From: Vitrella brassicaformis
Taxonomy: Eukaryota > Sar > Vitrellaceae
Length of the DNA: 53,095 nt
Direction: 5' to 3'
NCBI GenBank assembly: GCA_001179505.1
Contig: CDMY01000550.1
Span: 1 to 53,095, forward strand
The notes beneath the pieces are model-generated. The model ran no database searches. It saw nothing but the letters and a program-made list of their open reading frames with translations, and was not told where the DNA came from. Made by a program: the position numbers and the translations under genes. Shown piece by piece: positions 12,880-25,792 of the stretch. Position 1 is the first letter of the stretch. Every line of letters starts with the position of its first letter.

Positions 12880-15800
12880 TCATCTCTCGGGGCTACTCAG
12901 ACTCTCTCGCCGAATGTTCTCCTGCACAACGAGACAAACAGCTGTGTTAAATGTCTCCAACACCCAGCGGTGAATGCTTACGATAATCTGGGCAATCTCT
13001 TGCGAGTGGGCAACTTGATACGCTGTGCTCTCGTCCGGCAAAGGAAGTGGACTCATTCGATGGCCGGTCCTGCTTGTTGGCGCTTCAGCGCTTTGCGATT
13101 GCTCGACATCTGTAGCTGGCGCCTCTACTATAGGGGCGGCAGCTGATGTCTCCTCTTCCGTCGGAACGCTGCCAGCATCCGACTCTCGCCGATGTGCGGC
13201 GTGACAGGTGCTGTGAATCAGAGTGGGGATCGACTGCTGAGCGGCCGCATAAGTCGCCAAGTCAGATGCATCCTTGAACGGAGTTGTTGTCGTCAGCAGC
13301 CGCGACTGCTGCGCCTGGGACGCTGCTGCGGCGGCCGCCGACGGATGGCCTCTCCTCTCGGGCACAGGTGGCAGCAGGCCAGGCTGCCCTGCATGGCCCC
13401 GTGCTGCGTCATCGTCGTGCGCCACGTCCTCGGAGATGGACCACTCATCTTGAATGACGCACTCCTCTCGCCTCTTTCTCCTTCTCGCCCCTCGTGTGCC
13501 GGGTGGGGCCAGCGACTGGCTGGGGGTAATGCTTTTCGTTCCTGATATACTCTTCGATAGACTCTTGGATAGGCTCTTGCTGCCTTGGCGAAACGAGCGC
13601 ATGACGGGATGGTCGATGATGACCTGTGTACGCGAGACGGAGCGTGAGACATCCCCCTCCTCTTTCGGCTTCGATCGGCTGCCTTGCCGTGAGGCGAGAG
13701 GGTGGTCGCGTGCAGTTGAGGCATGGGAATGCGCGCTGCGCTTGCGATTCTGATATACAACACATGCAGCACAAACGCTTAATCGATGTGTTGAGACACA
13801 TGCTTTCACACATCGTTACCAGAACATATGGAAGAATTGGCTCGTCATATTCGTCCGGGTCTCTGCATACACACGCACTCATGTCATGCGGTTGCCGACT
13901 GCTCCCCCCGGCATGAATGGCTTACTCTGCTGCCAGCCTCCGTTGCCTCTCAAGCTCAAGGTCCTTCAGCCGGCCCCACAAATCGACCATCATAGCACTG
14001 AGAAGACATGAGACCGCAAAAAACCGTCGTGCGTCTACGGGGTCTTTCGGCAGATCTCTTACATGAAGAGATTGACCATGGCCAGCGCCAGCATAATCAT
14101 CGCCAGCACAAACAAGGCAGGGCCCATGAACTGATTTGAATCGTGCAACGGATCGTAGTCAAAATCGCCTGAAGGGAAAGTGCATGCTCAAACGTATTCT
14201 GCCTCCTCTCTTTGCCTCTCTTTGCAGATTGTCCCCACCAAAGGTGAGCCTGACAAGCGATACAAGTGAGCGCCCAAGTGAGCGGAACCCCTCGACGTTG
14301 GCCCCGAATGCCGTGTGAAACAGCATGGCGAATAGCAGAAGAACCTGCGATAGAAAGAGAAACATCGTATGACTGTGGCAGTGTACCAGCGCGATATTGC
14401 TGACCATGATCCCGAAGAGAATGAATGTGACCATCGTGGGAACCATGGCGAAGACTGTCTCACTGAGGGTAGCCATCTCGTAGTTCCAACCTTGGACATA
14501 CCTGGGAGAGGACATGAGGCACGGGCATGCCAGGACTTTGGGTGAGTTGCTTTGTTGTGCATATGTCTCTTTCCACCTGAGTGCCCGCAGGACTCTGAAA
14601 CACTGTAGCAGAGGCACACAGAGGCAATAGTTGGCCGTGATCATGCAGTAAGTAGGAGTCCTTAGGTTATAATATTTGCTCGAAGGGCCGATCTGACCGA
14701 GCAGGAGGCAATGGGTTGGCTATGGCATCGCATGAAAGGATGGACTAACCTCCACGTGCTTTTGCCTGAAGACGTTTTCCGCGTATGTCCGCATACAGAA
14801 GAAGGCGATGAGGGACACGAAGGAGAGAAGGTCAACAACGAACCTGTCACTCACGCAACAGGGATGATGAAGAGCAGCTATAGAATGCAAGCTCGTGTCG
14901 CTCTAACCAGGGGTCACAGCGACATGTGCATACTGTCCGCAGGCCCTTCGTCAGCCCCATCTGAAAGTACGCAAAACAAAGATGCGTCCTTCGCCAGCCC
15001 ATTCGCCGTCCCCTGTGTCGTGAGTACTTTCTGTTTGTTCAGTTTGTGGTGTTTGAAAGGATGGTCAGCATCCACCTCACTGGTCGAGTTGCCGCGATGG
15101 ATCTCAAGCATCACGCTGACCAACAAAAAGCACAAACAAGGACACACATGAGACTGCAGGCGGCCTATCTCCGTGTGTGTCCTTACTGTGTCTACCTTTG
15201 TTTACCTGTACCTTCTGTAGGCGCCCTCCTTGCTGGTGAGGATCTGTATGGAGCAGTAGTTGAATATATAGTGGAGCATGTGGAGGGCGAGGATGATCAG
15301 AATGACGAGCTGCCCGATGAACACAGCCATGTCGAGGCCGCTGCCCGTTATGCTGCGCGTGAACCGGTGCACCTCCATATGCGAATCGAACTCAAACCCT
15401 GAAGGACAACAGAGGCGCTCACTGAGTGTGACACATGAATGGGATGAGCACTGTTGACCTCCATATCCAGAAATCTCCCACGTATATCGATTGATAGCGA
15501 AGAGATTGCTATTGGGATTATAGAGTGTCACGTCGTAAGTCACCTGGGCGGGACATGAGGCAGAGACAAGGGATGGATAGAGTGGCGGTGTCGACTTCGT
15601 GCTTTTTTTACCAATCTTGTGGTGTTAAGGCGGATCCAATTGGCTTCTTGAAGTATCTCAACGGTCTCGAAGCACTTCTGGACAGCAAAGCAAGCACACA
15701 GGGTGACAGCTTAACGATGCAAGTGTACTTCTCTCTGTCCGTACCTGCACATCTGAGAGGTCAAAATCGACGATGAGTCCGCTCGCTGCGCAGAAAAAGA

Positions 15801-17093
15801 AACACAGACACCAGTCGGTATTGAAGTCGCTTTTCCACTGGGGGGCCCTTACATGGATATCGGATGTCGAACAGTCCGAAGTAGCCCTGGACTTCATTTG
15901 AGTTCCTCTCGACCCACCGCTCGTTGACGGCCTCACCGACAACCAAAGCTGCATTTCATATTGTTGCGAGGAGAGGAGGAGGCAAAGTTTGAGAGACAGA
16001 AGATGCCGCCATATGACAAGCAAGAATGAGAGGCACAACAAGGTGTCTCTGTCTTGTATTCCATATCCCTTCGTACAGCTGTTGTATCTTGCGTCTCTCG
16101 CCTCTGTCTTGGGATAACATTGCCGTATTAGTTTCTCGCGGCCCTCATACTTACTAAACATAGGGAAATGGGTCTCTTATTGATGCAAGCAGTAGTTCCT
16201 GGGTTTTACTCACGTGAAAACGAGCCCGTAGTCGTCGAGGTCGCAGTCCTTCACCTGCACACGAAGCTGTCTCAGCCGAAAAGCACCCACAGGGAACAGC
16301 ACACCTGTACGTAAAGCAAATGGATGTCAGTCGAGCAGTCAGTGAAGCCTTTTGTTTGGTGCCTGTTGTGACCTCTGTATCTCCTTAGTTCGACAAAGCT
16401 TCGGTTGAACCACTCCCAGAAATGATCCTCATTCTCTGTGATCTTGAAAGCCATCCGCTCGAGGCCTTCCTCTCCGTAAGAAGGAAATATGTTTTCCAAG
16501 GCATAGCGGATGAAGAATGCGTTGCTGCCGGCCCTGCCCCTCCCCAGCGAGTAGAAGATGGTGAGTGGCACCAAGATGGCAGAAAAGATGATAAGACAGA
16601 AGTTGATGTGCTTGTTATTGATGAAGTTGATGCCTGACGCGCATCTGATCAGCATCATCTGAGCAGTGGTTTGACGGTACAGGACCGGCTGAGATGTAAT
16701 CGACACTGCTGATACGGATCCCCTCGGCTTCGAAGAACCCGACGACCGGCGCCTTCCGAGTTGATCGGAGAGCAGCTTTCCCAGGCCCGTTGAGTAGCCC
16801 CTGCTCCCCCTTCTTGGTCTCGTGACGTCGTCGTCTGCGAACTGGATCTCATGGTGGTCTTCGGGCTGGAATGTGAAGATGCTGTCCCTTTTGTCGCTGC
16901 TTGCGACGTGAGTGCTGAGCAGTGACGGCCGCCCTCGGCTATGATCAGGGTGGTCGACGTCGTCCACCTCCTTGCTTACGCTGTTGTCTGCCATGAAGTC
17001 GTACCCCAGAAGGAGAGTTCCGAAGGGCAAGTATTTTTCGTGGCCCCCCGCTCCGCCCCCACAGACGGTCTGAGCTAGCAGATCGCACGGCAA
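12880..17093 (-). CDS. Polycystin-2-like (PKD/TRPP) cation channel
   Basis: Eighteen exons join in phase: 16373-17093, 16214-16304, 16077-16153, 15853-15948, 15745-15785, 15612-15677, 15459-15543, 15212-15398, 15028-15115, 14908-14960, 14750-14843, 14577-14692, 14387-14501, 14239-14344, 14063-14168, 13926-13997, 13820-13862 and 12880-13749, about 1008 residues. A Ser/Arg-rich cytosolic N-terminus leads to a first membrane helix, then the extracellular polycystin domain (RLRQLRV; WIRLNTTRLVTYDVTLYNPN; SNLFAINRYTWEISGYG). Further helices follow, then a pore region (GANVEGFRSL ... RLTFGDFDYDP) and the last helix (LAMIMLALAMVNLF). The C-terminal 290 residues are polar and low in complexity. Known family role: Ca2+-permeable, often ciliary, cation channel. 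The start may instead be the in-frame ATG at 16994, which would leave more room for the shared promoter. Confidence 0.9.
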
Positions 17094-17126
17094 ATTGTTA
17101 CCGCGGAGAGTAGGGGGCGCCTGGCC
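16995..17126. promoter_or_regulatory. Extremely short divergent promoter region, channel / exchanger
   Basis: The exchanger ATG (17127) lies 33 bp from the upstream channel ATG (17093), or 132 bp from the downstream one (16994). Both transcripts must therefore start within, or overlap, each other's leader. Inferred from spacing. Confidence 0.35.
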
Positions 17127-20100
17127 ATGTCCCTTATCGTCGTCTTTGCAGTGTTATGTAAGGAAAGGAAATATGAGCATTGTCATCTCACCTGCAATGA
17201 GTTGGCCTTCTCCCTCACAGGTCTCCCGCCGTGGCGCTGCGCTGCTCTTCCAAGGTCCAGCGTGACGAAGGATGCAACGTTCCTGCCTCAGAGCTCGGGC
17301 GCCCTCGGCGGCCAATCGCCCAACTCGTCTCTGTCACAGCCGCAGCAGCTGCTTTGCAATGACGACCAAGGACACTGCAGCGTGTTGCAAACCGCACAGC
17401 GCAGCACTTGGGCCACAGAGGCACCACCCCCACACAGCGAGAGGGAATGGGCACGTTCCGGCGTGCATGCAGAGGAGCCTCCTTCAGAAGATGAGGGAGA
17501 ACGGCAGGAACACAAGCCAGAACACAACCCGAGACACGGGCGGCAACACGTCAAGGATGCGGCCAAAAAGATCTTGGGGCCTTATAAGCAAGAGAAACCT
17601 TCAGAGGCTTTGCACGAAGGTCCGGCCCTGAAAGTGACCGAGAAGGAGCACGACAAAAAGCACGAGGCCCATACGGAGCAGGAAGTCACACACATTGAAG
17701 ACCACGAGGCCCACGAGCACGGGAGACCAGCGACAGTCGATGCATGCTTCCTGGTATTCCTGCACCTCTTCTCGGCCGTCATTGAGTGGGCAAACTCCAA
17801 GGTGCCCTTCATCCAGCTGCCGGTGTCGGTCGTACTCTTCCTTATCGGTAAGACGCCACGGCACATCACACCTGCCTGTCTCTTGTTTGGATTCCTGTCT
17901 GACTGCTTACTTATCTACATCGTTCAGGCCTGCTCTTCGCAGCGTGGTGCCACGCTGGCGGTGAGGCACCCAAGTACGATCCCGGCTGGTGGCTGGGTGC
18001 GGAGGCCCTCTACACCGTTCGGCGGACGCTTCACTACTCGACACATATCTCACCACACCTCATCTTCTACGTTTTCCTGCCCCTAATCCTATACGAGAGC
18101 GCTTCATGCGCACAATGGTGAGACAGCCATTGGTCCCGATACAGGCTAATAGACGATACCTCTGTGTCTCATCAGGTTCATATTTCGCAAGCAGCTGGCC
18201 ACTTCGTGTCTCCTCGCCTTCCCCGGGGTGATCCTCAACATCCTCATCTGTGGGCTCTTCCTCGTTTTCTGCATCGGCGGTCCCTATCGGGAGAATGTCT
18301 TCGGTACATACGGACCCACAGTCACCGGATCCATTCATCCATGACAGAAACTTTTCTTCTCTTCTCGTCTCAGGTGCGTTTCAACTGTCTTCAGTGGCCT
18401 CTGCCACTGACCCAGTTGCGGTTGTTGCCATGCTGGGATCGCTCGGAGCACCCAAAGTGAGCCGAGATCACAGAGGGCTGGGACGGTGATACAGTGTTTG
18501 CGAATGAGTGCAGAAACTGTCTTCGCTCATCGAGGGGGAGTCGCTTCTCAATGATGGATCGGCAGCAGGTAGCGCTAACAAAGGAGGGAAATGTCAGATG
18601 AACTGAGATGCAGCAGTATGTCCTCATATATCCAGTATTCTTCCTCCTGCTCAAGGACTTCGCCTCTGGTGGAAAACCCCCTACACCGTTGAACATCATC
18701 ATAACGACCCTCCAGCTGGCGGTATCCGGCGATTTCGATGAAGGCCATCGTCACAAGGCAGCAGTGACTGAACAGTGATCGGGTCAACATGTGTGTGTGT
18801 CAGATCGGGGGACCTCTCTTCGGTGTCGTATGGGCGGCCTTCATCTCCTTCTGGCTCGACAAGATATGGAACTGGTGAGCAGTTCACCTGCACTGCACAC
18901 AAGCACATCGCATCACATGTTTATGTATTCCATTGCCTTGCCCCAGGCCCAACCTGGAGATCACAGTGACTCTCTTCGGCATCTATGGTGGCTACTTCAT
19001 TGGAGAGGCGATCCTTGGCACGTCGGGCATTCTCACCACGGTCTGCTTCGGGTTGTTCTTTGCTGTCGCTGGGAAGTATTCGATGTCTCACGAGACGCAT
19101 GAGGCGCACCACCACGTCATTTCAGCTGTTGCACACGTGGCTGACAGATCGCTCTTCCTGGTCGCTGGTACGTGAAGACAAACCACACATACTTCTTCCA
19201 TGTCGGTGTCTTAGCCACTGTCTGGACCTCCTGTCTGTCTGTCTGTCTGTCTGTCGGTGCATGGATGCACACAGGGATGATATGTCAGCGGATCATGCAG
19301 GAAGAGGAGCTCGCGGAGTGGGCCATCATGGGGGGACTGTACCTCTTCCTTCACTTCGCCAGGTGTGGATTTGATCCTTGAGTAGTTACGCATAGAGACA
19401 CAGAAGCACATGACATGCCCAGTCATTCCTTTCACCCGCAGAGCGCTGGTCATCCTGCTCTTCTGGCGTTTCTTGAGCACCTGGGGATATGGCCTCAACT
19501 GGAAGGAGGCGGTCGTGCTCTGGTGAGAAACCGACACACAGGCAGTGAGTGCATTAGCAGACAAGTCTCGGTGTACGTGTGTATGTGTGTATATTTGTTT
19601 GTACGTATATACGGATGTGTGTGTGTACATTGTGACTGACACGTATACGCAGGTGGGGTGGCCTGCGTGGAGCCGTCGGCCTATCCCTGGCCCTCGAAAT
19701 GGAACACAACCCTCTGTTGTCCAATGGACTCAGAGACGTAAGACACACGCACAAAAGAGCCCTCGCCTCTCATGGGTGGAACACGATACTTGTCTATCAC
19801 ATGGCAGCCTTCCACGTCGCCGGTGTGGTGCTGCTGACGACATTCATCAATGGTGTGACGGCTGAGTATGTGTACAAGGCCCTGGACATCTACCAAATTA
19901 ACGCATTCAAGGTAGACAGAGTTGGATGGATGAACCGGACAGACACACATGGGAAGCAATTGTATGTGATCATGAATCCATCAATTAGGGCGCCTACCTG
20001 CATAATCAATACGAGATACTGGACCGACTTATCCTGGACCATGCGAGAGGTTTCCAGAAGAACTGGTTGTACAGCGGAGTGCGGTTCGTGCGCTTGCTGA

Positions 20101-20977
20101 AGGTGCTGCCTCAGTTTTCGAGCGTCATGTTCTCCGCCAGCCTGGTGCCCCACTTCACCAACCCATCGCCGCTCGAGGCCATGCAATCGTGCCCTCTGCA
20201 ATTCGTCTTGTTGCGGTCGACACATGCATGGCAGACAGGGGGATTCGTCTCTCTCTGCTGCATATATTCCTTTCTTGTTTGCAGCCGTCGCACGAAAGAT
20301 CACCGTCTGTCGACTGATTCGCAGCTGTTGGAGGATCTCAAGAAGAAGCGGGCTACCGTCCGCGTGTCTATGGTCGGCCTGCAGGCCAGCGACATGACGC
20401 AAACCAAAAAGGAACAACAGGTGAAGGCAGCAGAGACCCAACAGCATCATAGACACATAGTTGTGTCTCGTTTCTGATCAGTTGTGTTACCAGATGTTGT
20501 TGCTGATGAAGGCTGAGTACGACGAGATGTACGAGCACCACCTCATGTCAGAGAGCGCATATATCATCGCTCTCGAGGGCGTGAACGAGGGACTCGACGT
20601 GGCCAACGGCGAGAGACAGCACCAATATGCTGCCAAGGTATTGATTGGGTGGATGAGCAGGCGGGACACAGGAGAAGCAACCAAATCAGTCAGCACTCAT
20701 TTCGGTACTTCATGTGGCCAGACTGGAGTCAAGAATGTGCGCTTCAAGGCTGTTCAGGCGTTTGAGGAAGAGTGGAAGGTATGTATGCATGTCGTGCGCT
20801 CTCTTGCCGGTCGAATGACCCTATTCATTTTGTCCACTGGATAGGTGATATCTGGCTTCGTCAAGGGCCGCGAGAGCGTTAGCGGCGAGGGCAACTTCAC
20901 CGGCATGGTCGCATGGAGTGAGCGGGTCATCGGGGAGCGCGTTGCCATGCATACGGCGCATTTGCACGGCCTGCGTC

Positions 20978-21009
<32 letters not shown>

Positions 21010-21678
21010 CTGTGTGTGTGTGTTGGTGTGTGTGTTGGTGTGTTGGTGTGTGCAGGTATGATTCATTTTGGCGACCCCCAGGGCATGAGCTCCCTGTATC
21101 AGAAGACCATATGCAACGTCCAACTGCTATACGCGTAGGACGTAGACGTCAGCAAACATGTATACGTGTGTGTACAGCTATCTCCCTCGTCCATTTGTAC
21201 AGGTACGTCCAGACTCGTGAGCACGTGATTCACAGTTTTGAGTTGCTGTCCCCCGTCACGCGCGACGTTGCTCGTGACGTGCTGGACCACCTCACCCAGA
21301 CTGTACGACGTTCCGACACATTAATCGATTCTTGGACGGACACAAATCGCTGCATGTGGCTCTGCCTACGCGGTGGGATATCATCAGGTGGAGAAGGCCA
21401 AGAAGCTGCTTGAGACAGAGGTCATGTTCAAGAACCCCATCGTCTTCTCCCTCGTCTGCAACGTCACGGCGGGTAAGCAACACCTGCATGGACCCGCGAG
21501 CGCGTGTGCTGCATATGGATTATGTGCCTTCTTTGTTGCTGTCCATCGCTGCAGCTGAGACGTTGTTGGCGATGGGTTTGGAGGAGGCCAGGGGCCTGGT
21601 CAAAGGCGGCTGGCTCCTCCAGGAGGAAGTCGAACCTATCGAAGAGGTTCCTCACAAATGTTCATTCATGTCTCCATT

Positions 21679-21713
<35 letters not shown>

Positions 21714-22110
21714 TAGATTTTGTACGCCCACACGTTTGCAGTGCAGCGCCTCCGACCCCACAAGCTGCTCAAGGGACGGTAGGGCACACCTCAACACACG
21801 ATATGCTCTCGGTCGTTTGCTCTTCGTGTCCGTCAGTTCTGTATTCCACACGAGCATGTCGCGTGCCGTGCCAAACTTGGTCAAGACGCTGTCGGGGGCC
21901 GACGTAAGCACCGACCTCACTGACGAATACATGCAGACCGCAGCCAAAATGGTGAGCAAGAGAGTGAGGCCAGGGGGTGGCTTCCCCACTCTGTGTGCAT
22001 GTGCTGTGTTGACCTCTGTGTGTGTCGATCAGATCAGGAACATGTTTGTAGTCAAGTCAAGGAAGCTGCACGAAGATCTCAAGGCCAAGTACAAGTGGCT
22101 GCTTCAGTGA
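17127..22110 (+). CDS. Na+/H+ exchanger, CPA1 family (SOS1/NHE-like)
   Basis: Twenty-four exons fit in phase: 17127-17157, 17221-17847, 17928-18117, 18176-18303, 18374-18456, 18514-18568, 18636-18721, 18804-18874, 18947-19167, 19275-19362, 19442-19522, 19653-19911, 19989-20188, 20285-20420, 20494-20637, 20722-20778, 20845-20917, 21056-21117, 21213-21302, 21388-21472, 21555-21646, 21717-21778, 21837-21951 and 22033-22110; about 1037 residues. A hydrophobic leader and a His/Glu-rich region precede about a dozen membrane helices. Transport-core motifs: HLIFYVFLPLILYESA, SSVASATDPVAVVAML, LIEGESLLNDGSAA and WWGGLRGAVGLSLALE. The DPVAVVA/GESLLNDG wording is closest to plant SOS1 and sperm-type NHEs. 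No cyclic-nucleotide domain was seen in the long cytosolic tail. Known role: Na+ or K+/H+ antiport at a membrane. Intron 1 (63 nt) is in frame, so it could be retained. The exon 17-19 junctions are the least certain. Confidence 0.88.
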
Positions 22111-22310
22111 TGATTCCACTGCAGCAGGCACCATCATGAGTCAGAGAAATCGCTGCGTCGAGTTTTGATTGCGTGATGAGAGGAGAGCGGATGCGAGTTT
22201 GGACTGCTATGAGGAGGACCCATGACGCGACAAATATTCAAGCATATCAGTAGCCAAGACAGAGAAATCTGTACCCCCACATAGTCACTCTACACCTGTG
22301 CTACTCAACT

Positions 22311-23555
22311 TTAGCGGCGCTTCCTGACGCCCTCTCCCTCGTGCTGCCCGTCAGCGGCCTCTGATTTCTTCTCCTGCTCGCCTTCTTTGACTTCAGCAGC
22401 ATCGGTCACTTTCTTCCTCTGTACTTGCCGAGGCACCACCCGCTTGGCGATGAATCGCACACCGCCCCGCACCATCTTGGCGCTTTTCTGCAGCATCAGC
22501 ACTTGCTTATACAGCAGCAGCAGCGCCACGAACGACAGCTTGAAGATGGCCAGCAGCATCAGCAGCACAGAGCCCTTGTGCACCGTCGACGCCACGAACA
22601 ACACGCAGATCCACGACGTGTTGAGCGCGCTCATGGCCGCCAGAGGGGCCAGGCGGGCGAGGGCACCGACGTCGCCACCCAGCATGGCGCTGGTGGCGTC
22701 CATGAACACCGGCTCGACTGAAAGGAGGTTCGTCAGGTCGGTCCATATCGACCCCAGCACTCCCCATAGCTTCATCAGCTTGGCGCCGAATATATCTGGA
22801 AACTCGATGAGAAAGACCACAGCCACCACAATCTGCAAAAGTGAGCGAAGCGAGAAGAGAGGCCGCGACGGCAGCTCCTCCACAGTCAGCGACAGAGTCT
22901 CGCGGAGGTGGGCGACGAGTGAGCCGACTTGAGCTGACGGCGGACACGTCATGATGGCGATAAAGCTGCCTCTGACCTCCACGCCTGCCGAGAGAGTCCC
23001 GTTGTCGCACTCGAGCTTCACCACTGTCGCATAGGTCTTGTCATACTTGAGATCTAGGCCCCGCACGGCTGCCAGATGGATGCGCAGCAGGGTATCCTGC
23101 GACTGAGCTGACACCGAGAGCACTCCGTCGCCATTCAGCTGGCACTGAAGAGGTCCGCGAACAAACCGGCCGAGGGGAACTGACTCGAAGGGTGTGACAA
23201 TCGTGGCCGACGTGACAGGCAGGGTGCAAGAGAACGCATTGTCCGCCGCCATTGAGTAAGCTCCGGGATGATTTCCTGAACCTGCAACACGTAATATGTA
23301 GATGTGATGCGGAGAGATCATTCAGTGGGCGTTCCGTCGTCGTTTCGCTCACCTCACAAGGAGATGAGATTCCAGAATTGGGAAGGAAGGAGCACCACAG
23401 AAGAATCCTCGCGAGCTGAAGCTCGCATCCTGGCCAAGCTTTGGCCGAATAACTGTATCTGTGATGAGAAACTCGCACATGGATAGCGGTCCACGTGTAG
23501 CTATAGCTATGTCCATGAAACAGTGCAAGGACATGACGGCCATCAGCATCATCAT
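22311..23555 (-). CDS. Predicted secretory-pathway membrane protein, unknown family
   Basis: A two-exon model joins in phase: 23399-23555 and 22311-23281, giving 375 residues. The N-terminus (MMMLMAVMSLHCFMDIAIA) looks like a signal peptide. A likely luminal domain follows, with spaced cysteines (CTLPV, LQCQL, LECDNG, MTCPPS). Then come several hydrophobic segments (LLQIVVAVVFLIEF; WICVLFVAS; VLLMLLAIFKLSFVALLLLY) and a charged Lys/Glu C-terminus ending VRKRR. No catalytic motif or known domain was recognised. The second exon is solid; the first is inferred from phase and leader character, and an alternative start exists inside a longer exon at 23321. It converges on the exchanger gene (200 bp gap). 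Confidence 0.6.
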
Positions 23556-24229
23556 GGTCAGTGTCGCGGTCAACAGTGAGCATTGCTAATGAGAAGAAGG
23601 CCAAAACCTCACAACAATCAGTCGTGCCTTCCTCCCCTGCCTGCCTGCCTGCCTGCCTGTCATCACCGACACAGACCCTACTGCCTCCGCAATGATCACT
23701 CATCAGCGCGGGCACAGAAATCATGCAAAGGGGAACGCATGAGCATACAATGGCAAGGTCTGCTTGTCGCCACGTGTGCCCTCTACCCGGAACATGTTCT
23801 TCTGCAGTAGGCAGCCATACACACATCTGCGTGTCATGTGGTAAGCACGGCAAGGTGAGGCGACGGCATGCACGCGCGTGAAAGTCAACAAAACCGAGCG
23901 ATATCTATCTACTCAGCAAGAGAGGCGCGGATGTATCATAACGGATGTGTGGATGCAGCCCCGTTATTGAGGAGAGTACTCGGCACGTGCAGCGCCAGGG
24001 GAGCACACACACACACACACACACACACACCCCACGATTCTAGAAAGCGGACCTCCTCGTATGTATCGAGAAAACAGTATGCATCACATGCACATCAGCA
24101 TGAGGCCATTAACGGCCTCCGTGAGGTGAGGTGTATCGTCAGCCTGCATCCTATGCTCCTCTACTTGAAGCCTGCAAGCAAACCGACACCAACCAGACAT
24201 GTGCTGACAGCCACACAGCCTGCGTGTGC
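23556..24229. other. Intergenic region, no gene supported
   Basis: About 670 bp between two minus-strand genes, the only place where neighbouring genes share a strand. It contains CCTG and CA microsatellites (about 23637-23660 and 24004-24031). A plus-strand open frame at 23868-24299 runs through the CA repeat and is not protein-like. Confidence 0.5.
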
Positions 24230-25614
24230 TCATCTATTTGAGTCACCTGCCATCCTGTTGTTGACCGGTCGGGCCATGAACCGTGACGACTTCATGTAAG
24301 ACGATATCGCAGGCTGACACACAACACATGAAGTCACACACACACAGGACATACACTTACACACACTCCTGCCTCCATTGTGTGCCCTGTGTGTGTAGCT
24401 TGGCTTACGAGTGCTTCGAATCTGTCGCAGTATGCCTTGAGGTTGCCGTATTCGTCGAGGGCATCCTTCTTCATCAAGCGGGTCTGGTCGAGCAGCTCTG
24501 ATCGACCCACATACACAGACAGGTGCCAGAGAAGAAAGAACCACACACGAGCACATGTCGTCTGTCTGTCTGTCTGTCTGTCTGACCGTAAAGATGGAAG
24601 TCAGGGAAGGTGATCTGCTTGCCAACGAGCCACTCCCTGAAGGGGCCGCACAGCACAAAACGATAGACACAAGAAAGAAAGGCCTCTGACTCTTCCTCTC
24701 TCCTCACTTGTCGGCGAGATGATCACTGAAGCACTTGAGGAACTTTGACATCGTTGTCTCAACCCACGCCTCTGAAGGAAGTGACACATGCTTGTGTGTC
24801 CGCAGCGATGACGTGACGTGACACATCGGTGGGTGGACATCCGTCCTTGATCAATGATTGCCTTACTGAAGTTGGTGTCGAAGTCGGGGCCATAAGCCAC
24901 CTTCACAATGGTGTTCCGGTAGTCCATGACCACGTCTGCACACATGTCCACACGGGCCTGCACACACACACACACACACAAGCCCACACACAGAGGATAT
25001 GCCCGTAAGCCGCTAACACCACACCACATCACACAATGTGTGTGTCTGCGTACCATTTCATGGGGGCCCTCGCCCAGCAGCTTGGGGTTGTAGTTGCGGC
25101 AGATGTGACGCATGACTGAACGCACCCGCAATGGACACATCAGTGGCTGCGTCTAATCCGCGCGTATCATACTGGCATTTGTCTGGGAGATCTTGACGTC
25201 GCCATCGATCATGTACGGCAGGTTTGAGAACTCCACGCCCAGCGTGTGTTTGACGTCCAGCCAGCTCTTGGCGCTCCAGCCGCCCTCCGGCGTGGCCTCC
25301 AATGCATACCTGAGACAGACCACATGTTTAACAACACGGGCGTACGCTTCCATTCCTTGTAGAGCGGTGTTTGCTTCCTCTTCCTTCTTCTCACTTTTTG
25401 TCCTCAAATGGCACGTTCGAATACTCCAACAGAAGCCGACACGGCTGCACAGCACAGGCACACACGTGTGGTGTGCAACGGAGAGAGTGATGAGATGAGT
25501 CGCTCAAGCGTGGTTGGTCCTTGGTTTTGATCACCTCACCTGTGCGAGGCCTCTGATGTCCCAGTAGCCGAGCACCACCTTGGGCGCGCCATTCTGCACA
25601 CCGTTCTGAGCCAT
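24230..25614 (-). CDS. Glutathione S-transferase, Mu-type
   Basis: Nine exons join in phase: 25540-25614, 25395-25444, 25173-25309, 25054-25115, 24867-24957, 24708-24771, 24587-24636, 24409-24497 and 24230-24313, giving 233 residues, close to the usual 218 for Mu enzymes. Visible family features: LGYWDIRGLAQ with the catalytic tyrosine; the insertion SKSW-like segment (SAKSWLDVKHTLGVEFSNLP); the cis-proline and glutathione site LPYMIDGDVKISQTNAIMRH, where the usual Ser of QSNA is Thr; and a C-terminal ISSYMKSSRFMARPVNNRM that matches the Mu end. Known reaction: conjugation of glutathione to electrophiles, in the cytosol. The frame stays open upstream to an ATG at 25794, which would add a Ser/Arg-rich extension of about 60 residues, conceivably a targeting sequence. 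I chose 25614 because the canonical domain starts there. Confidence 0.93.
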
Positions 25615-25792
25615 GATCTGGTATCGCTCACAGCAGGCGGGCGATGCGAGATCTGTCGTCCGGTGGTGTCGATCAACCGAAACGGGGGATGAAGACACAG
25701 GCAGGGAGTCAGATCTGGACAAAGGTGCGAGCTTTGAAAAAGCTCGCAACGGGAAAAGAGGCGAAAGAGAAGGAGCTGCAAAAGAGCCCGCC
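25615..25792. promoter_or_regulatory. Divergent promoter region, GST / RING ligase
   Basis: The two ATGs are 178 bp apart. The region is also open in the GST frame, so part of it may be translated as an N-terminal extension. Inferred from spacing. Confidence 0.35.

Noticed and set aside
23868-24299. Plus-strand open frame of 143 codons that would restore strand alternation
   Set aside because: It runs through a CA microsatellite (His-Thr run), overlaps the GST 3' exon and has no protein-like features.
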